DNA from: G963675935 sp963675935
Lineage (GTDB): Bacteria > Planctomycetota > Planctomycetia > Pirellulales > Thermoguttaceae
Reading direction: 5' to 3'
Assembly (NCBI GenBank): GCA_963675935.2
Contig: CAXXPV010000008.1
Coordinates: forward strand, 372,001 to 436,000
Length of the DNA: 64,000 nucleotides
Position numbers and translations under genes: made by a program. The notes beneath the pieces were generated by a model, which was given only the letters and a program-made list of their open reading frames with translations, did no database searches and was not told the DNA's origin. Numbering within the stretch: position 1 is the first letter of the stretch; every line of letters begins with the position of its first letter. This document shows positions 35,141 to 44,781 of this stretch, in pieces.

Positions 35141-35426
35141 ACTGATTCACCTGCCGGATAAACCGGCAGGGGGCCACCTATCACAAGCCTTCCACAGGCT
35201 ATTTTGTTCTCCGCAACTTCTTTTCGCACCAACACGAAAAACAGACGATCTCTGAACGAGCGTACAAAGCATCCTTACAAAGTGCGGAATGCACCCGGAC
35301 GCGAATTTATCGGAATTCCGCGATTGACAAGCATCCTCTCGATGCGGTAAAGTCGTTTCCCGGCAACGGTCTCATTCTCCGTCATTCTCGATTGTTGCGC
35401 CCCCATCATGTGAAGGTTTTCTTGAT

Positions 35427-36227
35427 ATGCCCCGGACACGTCGTTCCGATAAGCCATGTCTTTCTCATTCGCAAAGCCTGGCGAGCGAATTTCATGTGGA
35501 TTCGGCGTCATTTTCGACGTCATCTCCGACGGGGGAATGTGATTTTCCCCATGCCTTGTTCGCCCCTCTGCACTACGAATCGGGCTATGCCTACCCGCTG
35601 ATCGTGTGGCTGCACGGCCGCGGCGCCGAAGAACGCCAGTTGCAACGGGTGATGCCGTCAATCAGCATGAGAAACTACGTGGCCGTGGCGCCTCGCGGTA
35701 TTTGCGCGGTTGGGGAGGAAGAGGCCACCCAGGATTGCTACGGTTGGCCGCAAACCGACGATCACATTCAGCGGGCCGAACAGCTCGTCTTCGACAGCAT
35801 CGAACTGGCCGACCGGAAGTTTCACGTGGCCCGGCAACGGGTCTTCTTGGCCGGATTCGCCGCCGGCGGAACCATGGCCTTGCGAGTCGCCCTGAGCCGG
35901 CCCGACCGTTTCGCGGGCGTGCTCTCGTTGTGCGGCGCGTTTCCGACGGGCGGCACTCCCTTCGGCAATCTCGTGGCCGCCCGGCGGCTGGCGGTTTTTC
36001 TGGCGTCCGGCCGCGGCAGTCTGGAATATCCCGCCCAAAAAGTCTGCGAAGACTTGCGACTGCTCCACACGGCCGGCCTGTCGATCACGTTGCGGGAATA
36101 TCCATGCGGTCACGAGCTATCGCCGCAGATGTTGGCCGACGTGGATCGGTGGATCATCGAGCAGATCGCGCCGCCGCGCGAGCCTACGGTCGAGTCCGAC
36201 GCCGAGTGGTCGGCCGAAATGGAATAG
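35427..36227 (+). CDS. Alpha/beta-hydrolase (phospholipase/carboxylesterase-like) lacking the nucleophile Ser
   Basis: 266 residues with the esterase oxyanion region YPLIVWLHGRGAEERQLQRV and C-terminal His in YPCGHELSPQM. The nucleophile elbow, normally GFSxG, reads LAGFAAGGTMALR, so Ala replaces the catalytic Ser. It is therefore probably inactive as an esterase and may bind or regulate. It is cytosolic (no signal peptide). The next gene begins 44 bp later on the same strand, so they may be co-transcribed. The start ATG 35427 is uncertain; the conserved part begins near residue 40. Confidence 0.82.
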   Translation: MPRTRRSDKPCLSHSQSLASEFHVDSASFSTSSPTGECDFPHALFAPLHYESGYAYPLIVWLHGRGAEERQLQRVMPSISMRNYVAVAPRGICAVGEEEATQDCYGWPQTDDHIQRAEQLVFDSIELADRKFHVARQRVFLAGFAAGGTMALRVALSRPDRFAGVLSLCGAFPTGGTPFGNLVAARRLAVFLASGRGSLEYPAQKVCEDLRLLHTAGLSITLREYPCGHELSPQMLADVDRWIIEQIAPPREPTVESDAEWSAEME

Positions 36228-36271
36228 CGGCCCGGCGGCGAAACGAAATTGCAACGCATTTCCGACTGCCC

Positions 36272-37594
36272 ATGAACGACGCTTCGCTGCTAATACCCCT
36301 TGGCGCTCTGCTGCTCGGACTGTTCGCGCTGGCGATGGCGTTTCGCTCGGGCCGTCGGCGGCGGCTGGTCGAGAACTTGCCGACCTCGAAGACCTCGGGC
36401 GTGTTCATCGGTTTGGTCGAACTCAAAGGCGCGGCCGAGTCGGCCCGCCCGTTAAAAAGCTTCCTCGCCGAACAGCCGTGCGTTTACTACCAATGGAGCG
36501 TCGAGGAGGAATGGTCGCGCACGGTCACGGAATCGTATACCGACAGCAATGGCAAGAGTCAGACTCGCACCCGGCACGAAAGCGGCTGGACGACGGTGGC
36601 CGAAGGCGGCGAGGCGATCCCGTTCTTTCTTCAGGACGACTGCGGCGTTGTTCTGATTCGGCCGGAAGGGGCGAAGTTGGAACCGGCCGAGATGTTTTCC
36701 GAACACGTCGGCCTCGGCGATCCGCTCTACTACGGCAAAGGGCCGGAAACCGCGGTCGCCGATTCCGATCATCGCCGGCGTTTCACGGAACGCGGCATTC
36801 CACTGCATGCGCCGCTGTACGTGCTTGGCCAGGCACGGGAGCGGCAGGACGTGGTCGCCCCCGAGATCGTCGAGGACGCCAATGCGCCGATGTTTTTGAT
36901 TTCGACGCGATCGGAGGAGCAAGTCAGCTCCGACATGATGTGGGGACAATACGCCTGGGCGTTTTTCGGGCTCGTGGCCGCCATCGGCGGCGCGGTCTGG
37001 TTCGATTCGGCGACTCGTCGAAACTCGGAACCGCATTGGCCGCTTTATATCACGGCCGGCTTGGCTTATCTGACCGCCGGCGCGCTGGCGTGGATTTGGA
37101 TGGTCTTCAATAGTTTGGTGGATCTGCGGCAGCGAGTTCGTCAGGCGTGGTCGCTGGTCGATGTTCAATTGCAACGCCGCCACGATTTGATTCCGAATCT
37201 GGTGGAAGCCGTGAAGGGTTTTCGCGATTACGAGCGGCAGCTTCAATGCGAATTGGCCTCGCTGCGGAGCCAGCAGGAAGCGACGCCGCCGGGCGAGGCG
37301 GGGGCCGATTATGGCGCGGTCGCCCACACGGTCGTTGCGATTGCCGAGCGATACCCGGAACTGAAAGCCGACGCCAACTTCGCCGCCTTGCAGAAGAGCT
37401 TGATCGACACGGAGCAACGCATCGCTTTGGCCCGGGGTTATTTCAACGACATTGCGACGCAGTACAACACGCGGCTCGAAATTGTGCCGGAGCGGTACGT
37501 CGCGTGTCTCGGCGCAATGCAGCCGCAGGCGCTCATGGCGGCGAACGATTTTCAACGGGCGGCTGTGCCGGTGGAAATGGACGTTGCTCGGTGA
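36272..37594 (+). CDS. GIDE-domain plus LemA-domain membrane protein
   Basis: 440 residues. One N-terminal helix (LLIPLGALLLGLFALAMAF) is followed by a GIDE (MULAN-like) domain, LKSFLAEQPCVYYQWSVEEE through about residue 210, two central helices (AWAFFGLVAAIGGAVWF and LYITAGLAYLTAGALAWIW), then a LemA domain (VDLRQRVRQAWSLVDVQLQR) to the end. The GIDE part is related to that of eukaryotic mitochondrial E3 ligase MULAN, without its RING finger. LemA proteins are membrane-anchored helical proteins of unknown role. The fusion suggests a membrane-stress or adaptor function; this is inference. Confidence 0.85.
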   Translation: MNDASLLIPLGALLLGLFALAMAFRSGRRRRLVENLPTSKTSGVFIGLVELKGAAESARPLKSFLAEQPCVYYQWSVEEEWSRTVTESYTDSNGKSQTRTRHESGWTTVAEGGEAIPFFLQDDCGVVLIRPEGAKLEPAEMFSEHVGLGDPLYYGKGPETAVADSDHRRRFTERGIPLHAPLYVLGQARERQDVVAPEIVEDANAPMFLISTRSEEQVSSDMMWGQYAWAFFGLVAAIGGAVWFDSATRRNSEPHWPLYITAGLAYLTAGALAWIWMVFNSLVDLRQRVRQAWSLVDVQLQRRHDLIPNLVEAVKGFRDYERQLQCELASLRSQQEATPPGEAGADYGAVAHTVVAIAERYPELKADANFAALQKSLIDTEQRIALARGYFNDIATQYNTRLEIVPERYVACLGAMQPQALMAANDFQRAAVPVEMDVAR

Positions 37595-37607
37595 ATCGGC
37601 TCAAGCG

Positions 37608-39425
37608 TCAGCGGTTGTCGTCTTTATTCTTATTCCCGCCCTTGCTTCTGTCCTGCCTCGCTCCCGAGTCATCCCGGCTGCGCTGCGGCGGCGGTTGATC
37701 GGCCTTCCTGGAGGTCGATTGACGTTGCGTGGCGGGACGATCGATCTGCCGCGATGCCGGCGGCGGCAGTTTCGATCCCGACTCCAATCGCTCCGTTTTC
37801 GGCGGCGGCGATTTCGATCCCGACTCCAATCGCTCCGTTTTCGGCGACTGCCGCTTCACGTCCGGTTGATCCTTTTTCAGCGGCGGGGACTTCGTTCCCG
37901 TCTTCGGAACGACATTCGCGTCTGACTTCGGCATTATGCCGGTCATGGGTGTTGCGCCGCCCTTGGGAGTTACGCCGCCTTTCGGCGTTATGCCCGACTT
38001 CGGCGTTGTGCCGCCCTTTGGCATTACGTCGGTCTTCGGCGTCAGACCGGCCTTCGGCGGAATCGTTTTCTTGCCAACGTCCGTTATCGGCTTCGCCATG
38101 ACGGGCGAGCCGGGCATCTTCACCTTGCCGGGCTTGAAATCCTTGGGGATCGTCTTGCCGACGACGGGGCCATGCGCCGAGGCGTCGAGCTGCTGCCGTT
38201 GGTCGCGGAACTTCCCGATGTCCTGCCCTTGCTGCTTGAAATGCTGCTGCTCCGTCTTATCCACCGGCTTGAACTTCACCGGCCCCTCGTGCTTCGCCAA
38301 ATCGTTGAGCGGAACGCCGACGACGGGGCGTTTCATACCGGGCTGGATCGGACGTTTTTGCATTTCTTTTTGCATCGCCCAGGTGCGCGGCGGCCGGGCG
38401 TCTTCGTGTTCACGGCGGTAGCGGAAGTCAGTCTCGTGATGACGATCCCAGTCCGGTTCGTGCCGATGCGCCCAATGCGAGTGGGCGTAGAACGGATCGT
38501 AGCCATGACGGCCCGCATAGACCGAAAACCACGGATGGAAACCCGCCCCGCGATAGCCGACGGCGTAGTAGTCGCCGAAATAATAGTGGTGATACCGAGG
38601 CCGCAGGAACAGGCAGTCGGAAAACACGCCCACGTCGATCGTCACGATCGGCGAAAAAAACGGCCTCGGCCGGACGTAATAGCGCGGACCGAAATATACC
38701 GGCGCAAACAACACGCCACGCCGGGCAACCACATAGTCCCAATAGCCGCCGACGAAAATGTAGCCTCGCGGTGTCCAGACGTAATGCGCCGGCACCCAAA
38801 TCCAATCGGGTTGTGCGACCGTCCAAAAGCCCGGACGCCAAGCATAGCGGCTTTCGCGCCACATCCAGCAGCCGGGCAGCCACACATGATCCTCGGAAGG
38901 CGCGGCGACGTTTGGACCTGCTTCGACCGTTGCGGGCGGCTCGGGCAGTAACTCCACCTCGTCGGTCTTCGAGTTGGCCCAATAGCCGGAAATCCATTGA
39001 TAGCCCTCGGTCGTCTTGTTCCAATAGCCCGGCACCCACTGGCGACCCGGCGGCAGGGCTCGCCAAATGCCGCTGATCCAAAGGAAATCGGTCCGATCGT
39101 CGTCCCAGGCCCAGTAGCCGGGAATCCAGGCGACGTTGTCGCCGTCGGGCCGCTCGTCCGGGGGGACTTCCTCAATCGCGGCCGGCGGCGCCTTCTTCGC
39201 GACGATGCCCGGCTCGGGGTTAAGGGGCACGGTCTCGGCGAATGCCTCGTGGACCGGGCCGCGCGTGAGCACTTCCGCGCCGTCGTCGGCCTCGGCCTTG
39301 GCCGGCGCCGCGATTCCCGGTTCCGGCGGGGGCGGCGCCGCTTGGGCCTTGCCCGGGCCGACCGCCAACCACAAAATCGCCACAAGACCCAAAAGGGACA
39401 GTTTACCGATCGAATGCACGTTCAT
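37608..39425 (-). CDS. Secreted WXXGXW-repeat protein with Lys/Pro-rich C-terminus
   Basis: 605 residues. The signal peptide MNVHSIGKLSLLGLVAILWL is followed by about eight aromatic repeats of the WxPGYW type (WIPGYWAWDD, WVPGYWNKTT, WISGYWANSK, WLPGCWMWRE), then a Tyr/His-rich stretch near RYHHYYFGDYYAVGY. The C-terminal 200 residues are low-complexity TPKGG and PKTERLESGSK repeats. AGGAG lies 8 bases before ATG 39425. WXXGXW proteins are common in planctomycete envelopes and are thought to be surface or wall-related; no specific function is shown. Confidence 0.85.
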   Translation of the reverse strand: MNVHSIGKLSLLGLVAILWLAVGPGKAQAAPPPPEPGIAAPAKAEADDGAEVLTRGPVHEAFAETVPLNPEPGIVAKKAPPAAIEEVPPDERPDGDNVAWIPGYWAWDDDRTDFLWISGIWRALPPGRQWVPGYWNKTTEGYQWISGYWANSKTDEVELLPEPPATVEAGPNVAAPSEDHVWLPGCWMWRESRYAWRPGFWTVAQPDWIWVPAHYVWTPRGYIFVGGYWDYVVARRGVLFAPVYFGPRYYVRPRPFFSPIVTIDVGVFSDCLFLRPRYHHYYFGDYYAVGYRGAGFHPWFSVYAGRHGYDPFYAHSHWAHRHEPDWDRHHETDFRYRREHEDARPPRTWAMQKEMQKRPIQPGMKRPVVGVPLNDLAKHEGPVKFKPVDKTEQQHFKQQGQDIGKFRDQRQQLDASAHGPVVGKTIPKDFKPGKVKMPGSPVMAKPITDVGKKTIPPKAGLTPKTDVMPKGGTTPKSGITPKGGVTPKGGATPMTGIMPKSDANVVPKTGTKSPPLKKDQPDVKRQSPKTERLESGSKSPPPKTERLESGSKLPPPASRQIDRPATQRQSTSRKADQPPPQRSRDDSGARQDRSKGGNKNKDDNR

Positions 39426-39613
39426 GCGATTTCTCCTTCCAGTCGAAAAAGTCGCCGGGAACAGCGCCCTTTGCCTATTTTTTCGGATTTTGCTCACATC
39501 CGGCAAGGGGGAGACGCTGTCTAACGGCAATTTTCCAGGCACTTTTTCAACAGTGCTGCTGTAAGATTATACGCGGTTTATCGCCAAAAGGTTAGCCGGC
39601 ATTTTTCACCACC

Positions 39614-39691
39614 GTTTAGCCGGCGAGCTTGCTCGCCGCGTTTTTGCGGGGTTTATCGCCCTTTCGCGGCGAGCAAGCTCGCCGGCTAAAC
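39614..39691. repeat. GTTTAGCCGGCGA palindrome, copy 3
   Basis: The arms read GTTTAGCCGGCGAGCTTGCT and the inverse. It lies between divergently placed genes, 36 bp before the MATE stop. Confidence 0.85.
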
Positions 39692-39737
39692 GAACACGCC
39701 GACCGCGATATATTGAGTTTAGCACAAGGAAGCGTTC

Positions 39738-41144
39738 TCAGACCGGCGGAAACGGCTCGACGCAAGCCGCTTCTTCCATCGTAGTCAGATGCCGGGCGTG
39801 CAGGTGCCGTAGCTCGAATAGCAGGCAAACGCCGGTCCACGCGGAGGCCACGAAATCGGCCGTCGGCAACGAGGCCCAAACGCCGTCGAGTCCGAAAAAT
39901 CGCGGCAAAATCAGCACCGCCGGAATCAGAAGAATCAACTGCCGCGAAAGCATCAGCGTCATCGCCTGCAACGGCTTGCCGACCGCCTGAAAATAGCCCG
40001 CGCTGACGACCTGAAACCCGACGATCGGGAACATGATCGTGCAGATTCGGACGGCGTGGACGGCGACGGGAATCAACTCCTGCGAACTCTTCTTATCGTG
40101 GACGAACAGGTGGACGATCTGGTAGGGAAACAGGAATGAGATGGCAAAGCCGAGCACCGTAACGCTGCTGGCGGCCAGGATCGCCGTTTCGAGCGTTTTT
40201 TTCACCCGATCGAACCGCTCGGCGCCGAAGTTGTAGCCGATAATCGGCTGGGCGCCCTGATTGATGCCGAAAACCGGCATGATAATCATCGTAACGACGG
40301 CGAAGACGATTCCCATGGCCGACACGGCCACGTCGCTGCCGTATTTGGCGAGTTGATGGAACAAAAGGCTCTGGAAAACGCTTGCCGCCAACTGCAACAA
40401 GCAGGCAGGCAGACCCAGTGCGCAAACCGCCAGGCAAATGCCGAAATTCAGCCGCAAATTGCGTCTGGTCAGCTTCAACACGCTTGAACGGCCCAAAAAG
40501 TAGGCGACGACCCAAATGAGCATGACCGCTTGCGAAACCACGGTGGCCAGGGCGGCGCCCTCCATGCCCCAATGAAACCAGAAAATGAAAATCGGTGCGA
40601 GGATCACGTTCAGCACCACGCTGATGAGCATCGAGAGCATGGCGATGCGAGGATTCCCCTCGCCGCGAATGATCGCGTTCAGGCCGAACCCGAGCATCTG
40701 AAAAATGCTGCCCATGACGATGATTCTCAGATAAGCCCTTGCGTAGGGCATCACCACGTCGGTGGCGCCCGACAACCATAGGATCGGATCGATCAAGGCG
40801 AGCCCGACGGCGGTAACCACGATCGCGGCAATTATCGACAGGGTCGTGACGTTGCCCAAAATGTGTTCCGCCTCGGCCTTTTTTTGTTCGCCCAGTCGGA
40901 TGGAAATCAGCGCCGTGCCGCCGAACCCGACCAACATGCTGAAGGCCAGCGTAATGAGCATGAACGGGAAGGCCACGGTGATGCCTTCGATGCCGTAGAC
41001 GGGAATGACGCGGCCGATGAAGACCCGGTCGATGACGTTATAAAGCCCTTGGGCCATCAGCCCGACGATGGCGGGAGCGGAAAATTTCAGGAGCAGACGC
41101 GGAACGCTTCCTTGTCCGAGTTGTGCCGAGCGGTCGAGGGTCAT
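39738..41144 (-). CDS. MATE-family multidrug/cation antiporter
   Basis: About 468 residues with twelve predicted membrane helices in two similar halves (LLLKFSAPAIVGLMAQGLYN and the second-half counterpart VSAMGIVFAVVTMIIMP). The motif GINQGAQPIIGYNFGA is characteristic of the MATE/MatE exporters. It exports cationic compounds using Na+ or H+ gradients; the substrate is unknown. ATG at 41144 gives the family-like N-terminus MTLDRSAQLGQG; an upstream in-frame ATG (41207) with AGGAT is possible. A second, distantly similar MATE gene is at 61981. Confidence 0.9.
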   Translation of the reverse strand: MTLDRSAQLGQGSVPRLLLKFSAPAIVGLMAQGLYNVIDRVFIGRVIPVYGIEGITVAFPFMLITLAFSMLVGFGGTALISIRLGEQKKAEAEHILGNVTTLSIIAAIVVTAVGLALIDPILWLSGATDVVMPYARAYLRIIVMGSIFQMLGFGLNAIIRGEGNPRIAMLSMLISVVLNVILAPIFIFWFHWGMEGAALATVVSQAVMLIWVVAYFLGRSSVLKLTRRNLRLNFGICLAVCALGLPACLLQLAASVFQSLLFHQLAKYGSDVAVSAMGIVFAVVTMIIMPVFGINQGAQPIIGYNFGAERFDRVKKTLETAILAASSVTVLGFAISFLFPYQIVHLFVHDKKSSQELIPVAVHAVRICTIMFPIVGFQVVSAGYFQAVGKPLQAMTLMLSRQLILLIPAVLILPRFFGLDGVWASLPTADFVASAWTGVCLLFELRHLHARHLTTMEEAACVEPFPPV

Positions 41145-41252
41145 GCAAGGGGCGCGAACGGGTGTCGTGTGGCTGGCCAAGGCAATGTATGGCTGTAAAC
41201 CATTCATCCTACCACTGACCGACGGGGAACGTCTATTGGAGGTCGGTCATCG

Positions 41253-41390
41253 TGTATGGCCAAATTTCCTGGCAAGCTCGGTCATTCTGAGCGCAGCGAA
41301 GAATCTCGCCGACGCCACCGAGAAATCGAGATTCTTCGCTGCGCTCAGAATGACAAAATAGCCTATCTGCCAGAAAATATGGCCACACAC
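41253..41390. mobile_element. MITE-like element with GTCATTCTGAGCG core and 9-bp direct repeat
   Basis: Flanked by CGGTCATCG (41244-41252 and 41391-41399). Its ends TGTATGGCCAAATTTCCTGG and CCAGAAAATATGGCCACAC are imperfect inverse repeats unlike those of the 971 and 51897 elements, but the internal core is shared. Confidence 0.8.
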
Positions 41391-41422
41391 CGGTCATCGG
41401 CCAGGGCCGTGGCCATGCATCC

Positions 41423-41494
41423 GTTTAGCCGGCGAGCTTGCTCGCCGCGTGGAGTTTCGCACCCAAACGCGGCGGGCAAGCCCGCCGGCTAAAC
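41423..41494. repeat. GTTTAGCCGGCGA palindrome, copy 4
   Basis: The palindrome continues outward as CCATGCATCC and ATCCGAATGTGGCATGG. The 41495-41732 interval has no gene. Confidence 0.8.
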
Positions 41495-41732
41495 ATCCGA
41501 ATGTGGCATGGCCCGTTGAATGCAATAACGCCAGCATCCTGGGGGGATTGCCAAAAACCTGGAAGTCTGCAAGATTTAGACGGTTGCGGCAACTTATACT
41601 TGCTGTGGTCAGGGTGGCATGCGCGAGCAGACATGCCCTTGCCCAGCCGCAAAACACGGGAAAAACCGCTTTGGGTTACCATCCTCGCGCTGTTGGTTTC
41701 TCCCCCCATTTTTCCATCATGGACCAGGACTC

Positions 41733-43808
41733 ATGAAACGCACCCCCCCCTTGTGGACAAAAGGAATGGATTCCATCCTAATGATCTCGCTGTTGGCCAC
41801 GTGCTGGGGACTGGCCGGCAGCGCGGCGGCGTCACAACCCGCGGTTTCCGACGCGGCCGGCGGCGTCCAGATCGAGCCGGCCATCGAAAAAGTCTATCCC
41901 GCGCTGGTGCGAATCTACGTCGTGGCCGAAGAACCCGAGGATGGGCGGATGCAACGCATGAGGGCGGCCGGCAGCGGCATCATTATCTCGAAAGATGGTT
42001 ACGTGGTGACCAATCATCACGTGGCCGGAAACGCCGTGCGCATGACCTGCACGCTGCCCGACGGCGAGGAGGTCGAGGCCACGCGCATCGGCACCGATCC
42101 GATGGCCGACATCGCCGTGCTGAAGTTGAAGCTGGAAACGCGCAAGCGGCCCGACGCCCCGCTGGCCGTGGCCGCTTGGGGCAATTCCGATGAACTGAAG
42201 GTGGGCGACGTGGTGTTGGCGATGGGCAGCCCGATGGCCGTCTCGCAATCGGTCACGAAGGGCATCGTCAGCAACACGCAGATGATTATGCCCCGATCGA
42301 TGGAAGGGCAATTCCGGCTCGACGGCGAGGACGTGGGCCAGATCGTGCGCTGGATCGGCCACGACGCGGTGATCTTCGGCGGCAACAGCGGCGGTCCGTT
42401 GGTCAATCTCCGGGGCGAAATCATCGGCATCAACGAAATCGGCCTCGGCTCGCTGGGCGGCGCCATTCCCAGCAATTTGGCCCGCGATGTGGTGCGTCAG
42501 TTGATCGAAAACGGACGTGTCAAACGTAGTTGGATCGGCGTCGAGTTGCAGCCTCGGCTGAAAAGCGGCAAGGACGAGGGCGGCGTTTTGGTGGCGGGCG
42601 TGGTCGAGGGTTCGCCCGCCGATCGCGCCGGCATGAAGGGCGGCGACATCCTTGTTCGATTCCGCGGCAAGTCGGTGAACGCCGAATTGCCCGAACAATT
42701 GCCCTTGATTCACCAACTCATTTTCTCCGCTCCGGTGGGCGAGACGGTCGAGGTTGTCTATCGGCGCGGCGGCAAGGAATGCGTTGCCCGGGTGACAACC
42801 GAGCAGCTTCAACGCGCCCTGGGCGATCCCTCGGAACTGAAGGAATGGGGCATCGCGGTGCGCGACATTACCCGCATGATGGCCCTCGAACGCCACCGCA
42901 AAACCAACGACGGCGCGCTGGTCGATTCGGTGCGCGGCGGCGGCGGGGCCGCCACGGCGCGGCTCCCCTTACAAGCGGACGACGTCATCCTTCAAGTAGC
43001 CGGAAAACCCGTCAAGAACGCGGCGACGCTGAAAAAAATCACCGAGAAACTGACCGAGGGAAAGACCGAGCGAGTGCCCGTCCTGGTCCTGTTCGAGCGC
43101 GATACGGCGCAAATGATAACGGTCGTCAAAATCGGCAAGGAAGAGAACAAGAATCGCCCGGCCTCGGTCAGCAAGCCGTGGACGAGCGTCGCCACGCAGG
43201 TGTTGACCTCCGATCTGGCCGAATCGCTGGGCATGGTGGGCCAACGCGGCGTCCGAGTCACCGAAGTTTTCAAGGGCCAGGCGGCCGATAAGGCCGGCAT
43301 CAAGCTGGGCGACATCATCACCGGCGTAGGCGAGCGAAAAATCGAGGCCTCGCAGCCGGGCGACCGCGAGGTGTTCGACGCGATTGTCCGCCGCCTTCAC
43401 GTCGGCGACAAGGCCAAGCTGAAGATCATCCGCGATGGTCGTCCGGCGGAAATCGCCATGACGCTCGAGGCCCCGCCGGTGAGCGACGAGAACGTCAAGC
43501 GGCTGGCCGACGCCGATTTCGAGTTGAACGCCCGCGAAATGAGCTACACCGATCGCGTCAACGCCCAGATTCCCGAAAACTTGCAGGGCGTCATGTTGCA
43601 GAAGGTCGAGACGGGCGGCTGGGCGTCGTTGGGCGGGCTGCGCGCGGGCGATTTCGTCATGAGCGTCAACGGAAGCTCCACGGCGAACGTCGCCGACCTG
43701 AAGGCCGCGCTCGATCGCGTCCGCAAGGAGAAGCCGCGGCGGGTCGTGTTTTTTGTCCGGCGCGGCATCCACACGCTGTTCTGCGAAATCGAGCCGGATT
43801 ATCGGTAA
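41733..43808 (+). CDS. Multi-PDZ trypsin-like serine protease (HtrA/Deg type)
   Basis: 691 residues, exported (signal region SILMISLLATCWGLAGSAAA). The S1C protease has H in TNHHVAG (about 96), D in MADIAVLKL (about 126) and S in FGGNSGGPL (about 219). Four PDZ-like domains follow, with hallmark phrases VEGSPADRAGMKGGDILVRF, LPLQADDVILQVAGKPV, GQAADKAGIKLGDIITGVG and ASLGGLRAGDFVMSVNG. It would degrade or sort misfolded periplasmic proteins. The next gene, 29 bp downstream, is a related but catalytically dead protein, so the two are probably one operon. ATG 41733 is chosen; an ATG at 41766 would also leave a signal peptide. Confidence 0.92.
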   Translation: MKRTPPLWTKGMDSILMISLLATCWGLAGSAAASQPAVSDAAGGVQIEPAIEKVYPALVRIYVVAEEPEDGRMQRMRAAGSGIIISKDGYVVTNHHVAGNAVRMTCTLPDGEEVEATRIGTDPMADIAVLKLKLETRKRPDAPLAVAAWGNSDELKVGDVVLAMGSPMAVSQSVTKGIVSNTQMIMPRSMEGQFRLDGEDVGQIVRWIGHDAVIFGGNSGGPLVNLRGEIIGINEIGLGSLGGAIPSNLARDVVRQLIENGRVKRSWIGVELQPRLKSGKDEGGVLVAGVVEGSPADRAGMKGGDILVRFRGKSVNAELPEQLPLIHQLIFSAPVGETVEVVYRRGGKECVARVTTEQLQRALGDPSELKEWGIAVRDITRMMALERHRKTNDGALVDSVRGGGGAATARLPLQADDVILQVAGKPVKNAATLKKITEKLTEGKTERVPVLVLFERDTAQMITVVKIGKEENKNRPASVSKPWTSVATQVLTSDLAESLGMVGQRGVRVTEVFKGQAADKAGIKLGDIITGVGERKIEASQPGDREVFDAIVRRLHVGDKAKLKIIRDGRPAEIAMTLEAPPVSDENVKRLADADFELNAREMSYTDRVNAQIPENLQGVMLQKVETGGWASLGGLRAGDFVMSVNGSSTANVADLKAALDRVRKEKPRRVVFFVRRGIHTLFCEIEPDYR

Positions 43809-43836
43809 ATATCCCCTTACTCCCCGGAGTCCATTC

Positions 43837-44757
43837 ATGTCGAAAAAAATCATCCTCGCGTGCGTTTGTTTGTGCTTGGCCCTCGGAACACTTCGAGCGA
43901 ACGGCCAGCAGCAGCCGATCGTTGATACGGCCCGCAAAACCCTGCAAAACTACGAAAAAGCCGTGATTTCGCTGGCTGCGGTTCTCAAGCTCGAAGCCAA
44001 GGGCGTGGAGGGAATCGGCGGACTCGATCAGGAACACAAGACGCAATGCGCGGCCGCGATCATCGACCCGAGCGGCATGGCGATTACCTCGCTTACGAAT
44101 CTGAACCCGCAAAACGCGCTGCCGAAAATTCGCATCAACCGTGGCGGCGTGCCGCAAACGCTGGAGCTTGACTGCCAGGTTCAGGAAGTGAAGTATCGCC
44201 TGAGCGACGGCACGGAAGTGCCCGCCCGAATCGTGCTGAAGGACGAGGATCTCGATCTGGCGTTTCTCGCGCCGTTGAAGCCGTTGGACGACGCCACCCG
44301 AGCAAAGATCGCCTGCATTCCGTTGGCCGAGCCCGCTGCCGCGCCGGGATTGCTCGACGAGACGATTTTGGTCGGTCGCACGCCCGAGGAGTTGAACTAC
44401 ATCCCGACGCTCAACGTCGGCCGCATCGTGGCGATTCTCACGAAACCGCGGACCTGTTACATGGGCAACATGGGCGCGTTGGGCACGCCGGTGTTCGATC
44501 GCGGCGGCAAAATGCTCGGACTCATCTGCCGATGCGTGAAGGCCGAAAGCGACGACAGCGGAAGTATGATGAGAATGGCCAGCACGTTGGCCGCCACGAG
44601 CCAACTTATTCTGCCGGCCGCCGACGTGGCCAAACTGCTTCCCCAAGCCAAGGAAGAGGCGAAAAAAACGGCTGACTCGGAAAAGAAGGACGCCGAGAAG
44701 AAAGACACCGAGAAGAAAGACGCGTCCGCGCTGAAGACCAATCCAAAAGCGTCGTAA
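43837..44757 (+). CDS. Trypsin-fold protein lacking catalytic residues, HtrA companion
   Basis: 306 residues with a signal peptide (MSKKIILACVCLCLALGTLR). The fold resembles the neighbouring protease: ITSLTNLNPQN takes the place of the His loop, DLDLAFLAPL keeps the Asp, and NMGALGTPVF replaces GGNSGGPL, so His and Ser are missing. It ends with a Lys/Glu-rich tail (KKDAEKKDTEKKD). It may act as a regulator or substrate adaptor for the HtrA-like protease 29 bp upstream; this is inference from position and fold. Confidence 0.75.
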   Translation: MSKKIILACVCLCLALGTLRANGQQQPIVDTARKTLQNYEKAVISLAAVLKLEAKGVEGIGGLDQEHKTQCAAAIIDPSGMAITSLTNLNPQNALPKIRINRGGVPQTLELDCQVQEVKYRLSDGTEVPARIVLKDEDLDLAFLAPLKPLDDATRAKIACIPLAEPAAAPGLLDETILVGRTPEELNYIPTLNVGRIVAILTKPRTCYMGNMGALGTPVFDRGGKMLGLICRCVKAESDDSGSMMRMASTLAATSQLILPAADVAKLLPQAKEEAKKTADSEKKDAEKKDTEKKDASALKTNPKAS

Positions 44758-44781
44758 TCAACATTGTTGGAACTTGCGACT

